A stretch of DNA of 22,369 nt from JBCDIQ01 sp039024295 (GTDB taxonomy: Bacteria > Bacteroidota > Bacteroidia > J057). The stretch spans positions 1 to 22,369 of the forward strand of contig JBCDIQ010000045.1 of NCBI GenBank assembly GCA_039024295.1, written 5' to 3'. Below the pieces are notes generated by a model. The model made no database searches, was not told the origin of the DNA, and was given only the letters and a program-made list of their open reading frames with translations. The translations under genes and the position numbers were made by a program. This document shows positions 8,898 through 15,875 of the stretch, piece by piece (the first letter of the stretch is position 1; each line of letters starts with the position of its first letter).

Positions 8898-9617
8898 CTA
8901 TTCTAACTTAGTCTTAACGGACGGTTGCATATTGCTGGTAACATGTTCTAGCATTCGATAAGATTTGTCCCTCAAGTAGATGGATGAATCCTTTAAAATA
9001 AGCTTCAACGTATCCTGTTTAGTCATTCCAGAACCGGCACAAATCATTGTTTTGTAACAATCAAATTCAAGGGTGTCAAAAGTGAAGTTTGGATGTTCCT
9101 CTAGGGAAATATAAACGTATACTTTTTCCGCTTCCTTGCTGTAAGGAGCCATGTTGAAGTACGAAACAGGCTTTTTTATTTCTATGAGTGTATCTAGTGT
9201 ACCTTCTTTATTCCATATATGGATTTCAGCTTTTTTTAGCATATCAAAGGCTACTGTATCAAATCCCATACCTATCCCTAAATAGGGTTCCCCCCATTTC
9301 CCAGATTTACACACCCCAATTCCAAGCCCAGATGTAGGGATAATTGAATAGGAAGTACCCTCAATCTTATAGACCTCAAATTCGGTGTACCCCATCCAAG
9401 TTCCACCCCCATAACTCTTCAGGATCATCTTTCCATTTTCGGCAGAAGATATTTCTATTGTATAGCCATAGCGCTTGTCGATTCCTTTAATAAAGGTGAA
9501 ATTCAGTCTGGAAGTATCGAAAATATCCTCTTTCGATTTCTCTGTAGAGCTATTGCAACTGAAAAACAGTAAGGAGAAGATGCAGGTCATGCATGTGTTT
9601 ACAAGATTTACTCTCAT
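8898..9617 (-). CDS. Hypothetical lipoprotein
   Basis: Predicted lipoprotein of 239 residues; no family recognised. The ATG at 9617 gives a clean signal peptide with lipobox LLFFSC (Cys21). A longer reading from 9662 adds 15 residues and is less likely. The mature protein is beta-rich, with short motifs such as YGYTIEISSAENGK and SGLGIGVCKSGKWG. Several cysteines occur in the mature part (C-KSGKWG, then DCYKTMICAG), which may form disulphides in the periplasm. The base composition is more AT-rich than in the neighbouring BNR and peptidase genes, suggesting it belongs to an acquired segment together with the following GNAT/HTH pair. It has its own terminator. Confidence 0.7.
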   Translation of the reverse strand: MRVNLVNTCMTCIFSLLFFSCNSSTEKSKEDIFDTSRLNFTFIKGIDKRYGYTIEISSAENGKMILKSYGGGTWMGYTEFEVYKIEGTSYSIIPTSGLGIGVCKSGKWGEPYLGIGMGFDTVAFDMLKKAEIHIWNKEGTLDTLIEIKKPVSYFNMAPYSKEAEKVYVYISLEEHPNFTFDTLEFDCYKTMICAGSGMTKQDTLKLILKDSSIYLRDKSYRMLEHVTSNMQPSVKTKLE

Positions 9618-9707
9618 TGCTGATGAGATTCCTCCTAAGGTTTTTTTAATTCTTTGTCCCATAAATTAGCATAGCCCACCTCTCCTGCAGTAGTCAGAAT
9701 AATCATG

Positions 9708-10241
9708 TCAGCTTGCTTTAAGATGATTTTTCACTTTTTCTTGTTCAATTCTTTTGGTCTTAGCATCCATAGAAATAATGAATTCCTGCTTTTTAATGAT
9801 CAATTTCCACCAAGTGATGGCTTTAATCAAACTGCCAGCGTGTTTTTCGAGTCGATAAGCCAGTTCGACATTCGGTTCCTCTTTATCATTGATGATCCGG
9901 CTTAACTTGGTGTAGTGGATGGAGAGGTCCTCTGCGATCTCTTTCCGCGATTTTTTTACAATTCGAATATATTCCTCCAGATACTTCCCGAAGGTCTTCT
10001 CAAATGAGAATTTCCCCTTTTTTATATAGCCCTCCATTTGAAACCTCAATCTCATCACATCTGCCAAAATACGATCCTCCTCAGTCATATTCTGTAACCT
10101 TTCCATGCGAATCTCCCTCATTTGGCGATCTGCTTCCGCTTGTTCTTCTTTTGTAAGGTCTGCTGGAATAAGCATGGATTCTGCAATTTCTTCGTCAGAA
10201 TATTGCTTCCGTAATTGCTGGTATATCTCTTCGTATCTCAT
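9708..10241 (-). CDS. HigA-like helix-turn-helix protein (putative antitoxin/regulator)
   Basis: Protein of 177 residues. The N-terminal half (1-85) is charged and helical (DLTKEEQAEADRQMREIRME). Residues about 88-140 form an XRE/HigA-like helix-turn-helix: EEYIRIVKKSRKEIAEDLSI, then HYTKLSRIINDKEEPNVELA, then YRLEKHAG. The tail ITWWKLIIKKQEF resembles the W-x-x-L-Q-x-x-x-E end of HigA-type antitoxins. It should bind DNA, and by analogy with toxin-antitoxin modules may repress its own operon and neutralise the partner. It starts one base after the stop of the GNAT-like gene, so the two are almost certainly cotranscribed and translationally coupled. The toxin-first order fits HigBA-like modules. 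HTH assignment is good; antitoxin role is inferred. Confidence 0.75.
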   Translation of the reverse strand: MRYEEIYQQLRKQYSDEEIAESMLIPADLTKEEQAEADRQMREIRMERLQNMTEEDRILADVMRLRFQMEGYIKKGKFSFEKTFGKYLEEYIRIVKKSRKEIAEDLSIHYTKLSRIINDKEEPNVELAYRLEKHAGSLIKAITWWKLIIKKQEFIISMDAKTKRIEQEKVKNHLKAS

Positions 10242-10242
10242 G

Positions 10243-10713
10243 TTATTGATATGTTTGGATTAACTGAATTGCTTCTCTTCCCTCGATTGCTAGCTGCATT
10301 CCATATTGAGCGAAACCGTATTTTTTGACGTAAAGCGGTATAAGCTGGGTCTTCGGTATGAGAGAAGTAAAGCCCGAATAGCCTTTCTCGAACGCAATCT
10401 GAACTGCAAACGACAATAAGCAACCTGCGACCCGGTCGACTTTTTTATAGGGGGACTTATTATCATTCGAAATTTCAATAAGATTGATGTGTATGCGAAG
10501 CTCATCAGCTTGATCTTTGATTGAAATTAGGCCATGTATTTCCCGATTGGTTTTCTCACTCACTTCTACGATTTTAAATACATGGTTTGATCGTTCTTTC
10601 GTCCAATCAAATACAAACTGTTTAGATTTCTTGATTTGATCGTAATCCTTTGCCTCAACTGCAACTATTTCCGCTTCAAACTCTTCTTGGGTCTTTAGTA
10701 CAAGAAGTTTCAT
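10243..10713 (-). CDS. GNAT-like N-acetyltransferase (putative toxin of an HTH-paired module)
   Basis: Protein of 156 residues with a degenerate GNAT fold. Strand 4 is ELRIHINLIEI (about 71-81). The acetyl-CoA pyrophosphate-loop region is RVAGCLLSFA (94-103), preceding helix AVQIAFEKGY. Motif B is YVKKYGF (128-134), a classic GNAT C-terminal element. The canonical R/Q-x-x-G-x-G/A loop is only partly preserved. No signal peptide, so it acts in the cytoplasm. It lies one base upstream of the HTH gene. GNAT toxins that acetylate aminoacyl-tRNA are known with ribbon-helix-helix partners (TacT, AtaT); here the partner is an HTH protein. The substrate cannot be deduced and a non-toxic acetyltransferase regulated by its neighbour remains possible. 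Confidence 0.68.
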   Translation of the reverse strand: MKLLVLKTQEEFEAEIVAVEAKDYDQIKKSKQFVFDWTKERSNHVFKIVEVSEKTNREIHGLISIKDQADELRIHINLIEISNDNKSPYKKVDRVAGCLLSFAVQIAFEKGYSGFTSLIPKTQLIPLYVKKYGFAQYGMQLAIEGREAIQLIQTYQ

Positions 10714-10742
10714 GTAAAGAAAAATTTATTTATGAATATCGT

Positions 10743-10779
10743 AAAAATTTTATACGTAAAAAAGAAAAATAAAATTTTT
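10743..10779. promoter_or_regulatory. Perfect 11-bp inverted repeat upstream of the GNAT/HTH pair
   Basis: AAAAATTTTAT (10743-10753) and ATAAAATTTTT (10769-10779) are exact inverted copies separated by 15 bases. They lie 30-66 bases upstream of the GNAT-like start in a very AT-rich region. The position suits an operator for the HTH protein, as in autoregulated toxin-antitoxin operons. In so AT-rich a stretch chance cannot be excluded. Confidence 0.4.
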
Positions 10780-10899
10780 CTGGATAGATTTTTAGTCTCA
10801 TCCTTGTGCCAATGAAAGAATGTTTGTAAGCATAGAAATGCTGAGTGAGGGTTATCTTTCTCTAATTTGAAATGACATAAATCAGCTATAGACCCACCC

Positions 10900-13083
10900 T
10901 TATCCCCGCTTAAGCCTGGGATCCCGCTTATACTGGATGCTATATTCCTTCGGTGGCGTTAGGCCTTTCAGGTGTGTTACAAAGTAATCCCACCTTCTAC
11001 GGGTCATGTAGTAGCGGTCATCCCCAAAGCCATGTCGGGCATTTGGGAAGAGGATCAGGTCAAAATCTTTATTGGCCTTGATGAGGGCATCCACCACGAG
11101 GTAGGTGTTGTAAGGAGGGACATTGTCATCCATACCGCCGTGGGCCAGCAACAATTTTCCTTTCAAATTTTCGGCTTTGAGCTGGTTGGCCTGCCGTTCG
11201 TAATTGTTTACGTCGTCTATTTCTGTCATGAGGCCAATGTAGCGCTCGCCCCAGTCGTCTTCGTAGTTTCGGTTGTCGTGGTTGCCGGACTCAGATATGC
11301 CGACATCATAGAATTCTGGATAGTCAAACATGGCAGCGGCAGTGGCAAAGCCCCCTCCGGAATGCCCCCATATGCCGACCTTCTCCAGGTCCATGTAGGG
11401 AAATTTGCTCGCCAATTGCTCTATCCCAGACATTTGGTCGGGCAGGGTGTTGATGGACATATCCCCGTAACACGCATCGTGAAAAGCTTTTGATCGGCCG
11501 GGATTGCAGCTCCCCTCAATCACGACCACAATAAAGCCCAGTTCGGCCAGTGCCTGGTGATCTCCTCTACTCGGCCTGAAAGACCAGCCTCCTACACTGC
11601 CGCCTTGCGGGCCCGGATACACGTAATTGACGATGGGGTACTTTTGGTTGGGATCCAGGTTGCTGGGGGTAAACATCAGCCCGTATAAGTCATATTTGCC
11701 ATCAGCCGATGTTACGGTAACTGGATCGGGAGCTTTCCAGCCGATGGCTTTCAGGCGCGAGATATCTGTTTTCTCCAGGGTCTCGATTAAGTTTCCTTCC
11801 CTGTCACGGAGCACGGAAACGGGGGGAACATTGGGCTGAGAATAATTGTCTACAAAGTATTGGTAGGTGGGGGAGAATTGGATTCGATGGTTCCCATCTT
11901 CTGGGGTGAGGAGTTGCAAATTCTCGCCAGATATATCCACCCGATACAGGTGGCTGAAGTAGGGGTTGCGATCAGCTTCGCGACCATTGGCTTCAAAAAA
12001 TATGACCCCCGCCGTTTCATTGATATGTTTGACGCGGGTGACCACAAAATCCCCCTGGGTGATTTGATGCTTCAGCTTACCATTCTGCGCATCGTAGAGG
12101 TACAAATGGCCCCAATTGTCACGCTCCGAGTACCAGATCACCTCATCGCTGGCTTCCAGGTAGTGCCAGTTGATGGTTCCCAGACCGGATTCATATTGGG
12201 TGAGTACTTCCTCCTTCAGGATATCTCTGACCTTACCCGTACGGGCATCTGCAATTCTTAGCTGGGCGATTTTATGGTCCCTGCTGGAGGAAACAAACAC
12301 CAGTTGCTGACCATCATTGATCCACTGATTGTCATCAAAGGCCCCCGAGCAGGAAATATCGTCACACAAGGTCCCTCTACGGTCATCGGAAGGCATGTCC
12401 AGGCGCACCATTTTACCTTTTTCTACATCAATGATGACGCGCTCGATCTGGATGATTTTCTCATCTTCGGGCAGCGGATATTTCCAGCTTTTTAAGGTAG
12501 GCTCCCCAACATTGGTCGTCACCAAGTGCATGTCGGATACGTGCCGCTGATCCTGCTGATAGGTGGCCAGCTTCTTGGAATCTGGTGACCACAGTACAAT
12601 GGGCCGCTTGCTCTGTCTCCAGCCGGCATTATCGGTTGCGTAACCATAATTTTTGATTCCATCCTTGGTCAGTTGTGTTTCTTTCCCGCTATCCAGGTGG
12701 CGCACCCATAGATTCCAGTCTCGAATAAACACCGCCTTTTTTTGGTCAGGAGAAAGGATTTCTTTGCGGTAGTCGTACTTAGGTCGTGCGGCTTTTTCCG
12801 ATAGTTGCTCGTCTAGTTCCTTTTTGGAACTGAAGGTCTTTTTTTCCTTTTGCTGAATGTCATAGTACACATATTCTGCCCCATCCTTCACCAGCACCTT
12901 ATACCAAAATTGATCATCCGCCTCCCAGTTTGCCCGGATGTTCATCCGGTCGACATATTGGGACGTATTGAAGTACAGCTGGCTTTCTGCTTTTTTGTAG
13001 GTTGCTGATGTAACCTGAGCCTGGGCGGATAGGACCAATGGAAAAACAAGGGAAAGGAGCAGGAGGGGGCGATTAAATTTCAT
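10900..13083 (-). CDS. S9 family serine peptidase, DPP IV-like
   Basis: Secreted peptidase of 727 residues. The ATG at 13083 gives a clean signal peptide (MKFNRPLLLLSLVFPLVLSA); an upstream ATG at 13128 would add 15 residues in front. The N-terminal part is an eight-bladed-type propeller of the DPP IV N-terminal family (LWSPDSKKLATYQQD). The C-terminal alpha/beta-hydrolase domain carries the triad Ser575 (GHSGGG), Asp652 (GGMDDNVPP) and His684 (NARHGFG). The spacing of 77 and 32 residues fits S9B enzymes. It would cleave peptides in the periplasm. The D-W-x-Y-E-E-E motif that binds the free N-terminus in true DPP IV was not found where expected; that stretch reads YGYATDNAGWRQSKRPI. Dipeptidyl-peptidase specificity is therefore uncertain, and the symbol is left blank. 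Confidence 0.9.
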   Translation of the reverse strand: MKFNRPLLLLSLVFPLVLSAQAQVTSATYKKAESQLYFNTSQYVDRMNIRANWEADDQFWYKVLVKDGAEYVYYDIQQKEKKTFSSKKELDEQLSEKAARPKYDYRKEILSPDQKKAVFIRDWNLWVRHLDSGKETQLTKDGIKNYGYATDNAGWRQSKRPIVLWSPDSKKLATYQQDQRHVSDMHLVTTNVGEPTLKSWKYPLPEDEKIIQIERVIIDVEKGKMVRLDMPSDDRRGTLCDDISCSGAFDDNQWINDGQQLVFVSSSRDHKIAQLRIADARTGKVRDILKEEVLTQYESGLGTINWHYLEASDEVIWYSERDNWGHLYLYDAQNGKLKHQITQGDFVVTRVKHINETAGVIFFEANGREADRNPYFSHLYRVDISGENLQLLTPEDGNHRIQFSPTYQYFVDNYSQPNVPPVSVLRDREGNLIETLEKTDISRLKAIGWKAPDPVTVTSADGKYDLYGLMFTPSNLDPNQKYPIVNYVYPGPQGGSVGGWSFRPSRGDHQALAELGFIVVVIEGSCNPGRSKAFHDACYGDMSINTLPDQMSGIEQLASKFPYMDLEKVGIWGHSGGGFATAAAMFDYPEFYDVGISESGNHDNRNYEDDWGERYIGLMTEIDDVNNYERQANQLKAENLKGKLLLAHGGMDDNVPPYNTYLVVDALIKANKDFDLILFPNARHGFGDDRYYMTRRRWDYFVTHLKGLTPPKEYSIQYKRDPRLKRG

Positions 13084-13128
13084 GAAGGTAAATATTGGTT
13101 CGAAGGAGGTGTTTTTAAGTAAAGCCAT

Positions 13129-13584
13129 CTGAAAGATACGCTTTTCTGGTAAGCGAGTGTAGCGTTGGGCATGTTGCTTTTGTATTTTTTGGCTTAAAGC
13201 TATTCTATGAAAATGGTTCAGGAGAACCAGGTGTAATACTGATCAAAAATGAAAAGATCTATGAAGGTCATTTCTTATTATGGTGAGTTCTTTCACCAAA
13301 AAGCTGCAAAATCCTAGCCCAACTCACCTTCCGCCCCCGGTTCCCGACGGATTTTGCGGGTCGAAGATCCCGGGAATGAGGAATGAAACCGAATGCCCCG
13401 GGGCCCTCGCCCCAGTTGATGGGGCATAGAATCATTACAGGGACGTATTTAATCGTGGATTTATGTAGAGGCAAATACAATGGATCTGCATAATAGTGTT
13501 AGCTGGCGATAATTTTTCGGCAGAGGTGTCACACTTGCATGGTCGAATCTGTCTAATTAAGTAGAGGCAAAATGAGTTTATCGA
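13129..13584. other. Structured intergenic region without a convincing gene
   Basis: 456 bases between the divergent S9 peptidase gene and the sigma factor gene. It holds at least four inverted repeats: TGGTTC/GAACCA (13214-13229), TGGTGA/TCACCA (13281-13298), TTCCCG/CGGGAA (13341-13376), and a nested GC-rich element at 13393-13427. The stretch 13330-13430 is clearly richer in G+C than its surroundings. Reading frames here lack starts or good composition. It should contain the promoter of the sigma operon, but no clear TTTG/TAnnTTTG pair was found. A leader RNA, a small RNA or a dispersed repeat are possible. Confidence 0.5.
13393..13427. repeat. Nested GC-rich hairpin
   Basis: ATGCCCC (13393-13399) pairs with GGGGCAT (13421-13427), a 7-bp outer stem. 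Directly inside, GGGGC (13400-13404) pairs with GCCCC (13409-13413) around a CCTC tetraloop, leaving AGTTGAT as a bulge. GCCCC at 13409-13413 can alternatively pair with GGGGC at 13421-13425, so two mutually exclusive folds exist. There is no T-run, so it is not a simple terminator. Confidence 0.6.
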
Positions 13585-14400
13585 ATGGAGCAAAAGGTAA
13601 TAAATCAAATTGAGCGAGCGCTTTCCGGAGAGAAGCAAGCCCTGGAAAGCGTAGTGGATGAGGTGAAAGACCTGATCTATAACCTTTCGCTGAAAATGCT
13701 CTTCTTTCCCGAGGATGCTGAAGATGCCACACAGGAGATCTTGGTGAAAGTAATCACCCATTTGAGTACGTTTCAACAAAAAAGTTCTTTCCGAACCTGG
13801 GTGTACAGCATAGCGAGTAACTATCTGATAAACGAAAAGGCAAAGAGCCGCTATCGGGCAAAAAGAATTTCCTTCGATGCCTATGCGGATCAAATTGACC
13901 AGGGGCAATCCGACAACATCCTGTACACTAACAATGAGGGAGAGATTCGCCTCCTGGAAGAGGAAGTGAAAGTCAGTTGCACCCACGGGCTATTGCATTG
14001 CCTGAATCCCACCAACAGGTTGATCTATATCCTGGGAGATGTGTTGGGTTTTAACAGTCTAGAAGGAGCTGAGATGCTGGAAATTACGCCTGCCAGCTTC
14101 CGAAAGCAGTTGTCGCGGTCGCGGGTAAAGGTGCGGAATTTCCTGACCTCCCAATGTGGCCAGGTCAAAGCTGACAATCCGTGTAGGTGTAAACGAAAGA
14201 TTGATTTTCTCATTGATCAAGAGATAATCCACCCGAAGGCGTTGCGGTTTGCCCATCACACCAACAGAAGTATCGACCTCATGAACAAGATTGACTCCCT
14301 GGATAAGACCTTGAGCGTATTCCGGTCAGGTCCTGTCCTTGAGGCCCCTGAGGAAGTCATGCAAGAAGTGAAGCACATGATTCAATCAACAACCTTTTGA
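13585..14400 (+). CDS. ECF-type RNA polymerase sigma factor with C-terminal cysteine extension
   Basis: Sigma-70 family protein of 271 residues that would redirect RNA polymerase to a specific promoter set. Region 2 covers about 25-95, with DAEDATQEILVKV and FRTWVYSIASNYLINEKAK contacting the -10 element. Region 4 covers about 130-187, with the helix-turn-helix NSLEGAEMLEITPASFRKQL. Beyond it is an extension of over 80 residues absent from minimal ECF factors, starting with C191-x8-C200-x-C202 (CGQVKADNPCRC) and ending with DKTLSVFRSGPVLEAPEEV. Similar tails occur in an ECF subgroup I recall from Gram-positive bacteria and Bacteroidota; that recollection was not checked. No anti-sigma gene is adjacent, so control may lie in the extension or the partner genes. 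First gene of a three-gene operon; the next start lies 2 bases after its stop. Confidence 0.88.
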   Translation: MEQKVINQIERALSGEKQALESVVDEVKDLIYNLSLKMLFFPEDAEDATQEILVKVITHLSTFQQKSSFRTWVYSIASNYLINEKAKSRYRAKRISFDAYADQIDQGQSDNILYTNNEGEIRLLEEEVKVSCTHGLLHCLNPTNRLIYILGDVLGFNSLEGAEMLEITPASFRKQLSRSRVKVRNFLTSQCGQVKADNPCRCKRKIDFLIDQEIIHPKALRFAHHTNRSIDLMNKIDSLDKTLSVFRSGPVLEAPEEVMQEVKHMIQSTTF

Positions 14401-14402
14401 AA

Positions 14403-14795
14403 ATGAACACAATCATAGAAAAGTATGTGTCCGTATGGAATTCAAATGCAATTTCCGATTTGGAAGAGGTGTTCAGTGAAACCTCCACCTACTGGGATGC
14501 AACACAAGCAGGGAAAGCACTGGAGGTATTGACGAGCTCTATTGCTACTACCTATGCTGCTTTTCCAGACATTGTATTTGAGATGGTTGCGCTGGTTGCC
14601 GCCCGAGAGAACCAGTATTTTTTGGAATGGCAAATGACCGGCACACATACGGGAGCATTCCTGGGGCATCCACCAACTGGCAAGAAAATCAACCTCCGTG
14701 GACTCGATGCCATCCAGGTGGAATCGGATAAAATCATTACAATCAGGAGTTTTTATGATAGCAGTTTGTTTAGCCAACAATTAGGACTTTCATGA
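14403..14795 (+). CDS. SnoaL-like (NTF2-fold) ester cyclase family protein
   Basis: Cytoplasmic protein of 130 residues with the cone-shaped SnoaL/NTF2-like fold. The signature is LEWQMTGTHTGAFLGHPPTG followed by KKINLRGLDAIQVESDKI, which matches SnoaL-like polyketide-cyclase family proteins. The family contains cyclases, isomerases and many non-enzymatic ligand-binding members, so no reaction is assigned. I chose the ATG at 14403; an in-frame TTG at 14397 overlaps the sigma stop. The stop overlaps the next gene's start (ATGA), showing tight coupling. In ECF41-type sigma factors a SnoaL-like domain is fused to the sigma C-terminus and controls its activity; here a separate protein directly follows a sigma gene, so a regulatory role is plausible but inferred. 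Confidence 0.82.
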   Translation: MNTIIEKYVSVWNSNAISDLEEVFSETSTYWDATQAGKALEVLTSSIATTYAAFPDIVFEMVALVAARENQYFLEWQMTGTHTGAFLGHPPTGKKINLRGLDAIQVESDKIITIRSFYDSSLFSQQLGLS

Positions 14796-15196
14796 AAAAA
14801 GTACCCATTCCAGCAAAGATGCAGAAGTTCTATGGGATCGGGACGATGCTGCATCCTGACCAAGAAATGGTGGTGTCCTTGCTGAAAGAAATTCCCGAAG
14901 GCAGGGTGGCTACCATTGATTCGCTCTGCGACAGATTGGCCCGGGACCATGGTACCGACGTGACCTGCCCCATGCGGACGACCAATTTTATCAAAAAAAT
15001 CACAGCCCTATACTCGGACGGCCACGAATCCGTCCCCTTCTGGAGGGTTATTCGGAAGAACCACCTGCTGATCAACTCCCCCTTAATCACGCTATGTGCC
15101 GAAAAACTGGAAAATGAAGGCTTTCATCTGACTCAAAATAGCAAAGGAGACGTTAAGGTGCAGCAGTTGGGGGGGCGGCTTTTTAGTTTTTTGTGA
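14792..15196 (+). CDS. MGMT/ATL-like DNA-binding protein lacking the alkyl-acceptor cysteine
   Basis: Protein of 134 residues related to the C-terminal DNA-binding domain of O6-alkylguanine-DNA alkyltransferase. The region LLKEIPEGRVATIDSLCDRL (about 30-49) corresponds to the winged-helix start, and VPFWRVIRKNHLLIN (81-95) aligns with the PCHRVI active-site segment. The acceptor Cys is replaced by Phe83 and the following His by Trp84, so suicidal alkyl transfer is not expected at this site. Alkyltransferase-like (ATL) proteins, which replace Cys by Trp, bind damaged DNA without repairing it. The DVTCP segment (56-60) recurs in a prokaryotic 'MGMT family' group I recall. The start overlaps the SnoaL gene by four bases. 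A DNA-damage sensing or base-flipping role is inferred. Confidence 0.75.
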   Translation: MKKVPIPAKMQKFYGIGTMLHPDQEMVVSLLKEIPEGRVATIDSLCDRLARDHGTDVTCPMRTTNFIKKITALYSDGHESVPFWRVIRKNHLLINSPLITLCAEKLENEGFHLTQNSKGDVKVQQLGGRLFSFL

Positions 15197-15305
15197 TTGG
15201 TCTTTGTTACCTTATTTCTTACCCCATTCTTTGTGACGGTGAGGGTGGCTTAGCGGGATTGTCAAATCAAGTCGTGATTCTTGCAAATTATCAGCCTAAA
15301 GCCTT

Positions 15306-15797
15306 TCATTCATTTTTCGGCCTAACATAGTATGGTGGGAACTTTTTACCTGACCAAAAACCCCTTGATCTTTTTGTTATCAGTTTTCCTTTCTCATCCA
15401 TCAGATAAAGCCTCTTTTTTCGGAGGTAAAGTTTATTCGGTATTGGAGAACGATTTTGTCCACCAGTTGAAAGTTGGGAGATGAAATATTCATCCCACTT
15501 AATGACTTCAGATGTTTCATCTGATGAGAGGATAAATGTATCTAATTCCATCCCATTACGATCAATCTTTAGGGTGTCATAAATCAAAACAGTTTCCAAG
15601 AACAATGTGTCATTTTGAATTCGCCATGTTCCAGTTGTCCAACTGGAAATTAGGTCAAAATGCCACGTATGTTTGAAGGTTGAGTCAGCTTTTAGCTCAA
15701 GTTTATGTCCAAAATAGTCATAATAGTTCCCTGTGATTGTTTGTCCAGGCAATTGAGTTGTGATGCACATTAAGATCAAAACGAAAATATTTTTCAT
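15306..15797 (-). CDS. Hypothetical secreted protein
   Basis: Protein of 163 residues; no family recognised with certainty. The ATG at 15797 gives a signal peptide (MKNIFVLILMCITTQLPGQ) with probable signal-peptidase I cleavage. A longer reading from 15872 lacks an N-terminal signal. The mature part begins with alternating strands: ITGNYYDYFGHKLELKADST, then FKHTWHFDLISSWTTGTWRI, then QNDTLFLETV. This 'G-x-W ... NDTLxL' pattern is common in small Bacteroidota lipocalin- or NlpE-like periplasmic proteins. The basic C-terminus (KKFPPYYVRPKNE) is unremarkable. It follows the cysteine-peptidase-like lipoprotein gene by 78 bases on the same strand and may be cotranscribed. Confidence 0.65.
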   Translation of the reverse strand: MKNIFVLILMCITTQLPGQTITGNYYDYFGHKLELKADSTFKHTWHFDLISSWTTGTWRIQNDTLFLETVLIYDTLKIDRNGMELDTFILSSDETSEVIKWDEYFISQLSTGGQNRSPIPNKLYLRKKRLYLMDEKGKLITKRSRGFWSGKKFPPYYVRPKNE

Positions 15798-15875
15798 TCC
15801 AATTACTTTGTTAAAGTAGGGAATAGTTGCAGAAACATGCATTTGAAGATTATCCTTAATCGTTCCCCACAAGCC

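Noticed and set aside
9662..9905. Plus-strand frame at 9705-9905
   Set aside because: Antisense to the HTH gene; Phe-rich translation of AT-rich DNA.
13119..13286. Plus-strand open frame ending in a segment resembling a MORN repeat (KNEKIYEGHFLLW)
   Set aside because: No start codon in a plausible position, overlaps the S9 peptidase leader, and the likeness is limited to a few residues; treated as chance or an unprovable remnant.
13268..13480. 70-residue minus-strand frame across the GC-rich hairpin region
   Set aside because: Arg- and Gly-rich translation of structured intergenic DNA without a domain; better explained by the hairpins or a dispersed repeat.
13435..13986. 183-residue minus-strand frame
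   Set aside because: Overlaps the sigma factor gene antisense over most of its length; the sigma reading is supported by regions 2 and 4.
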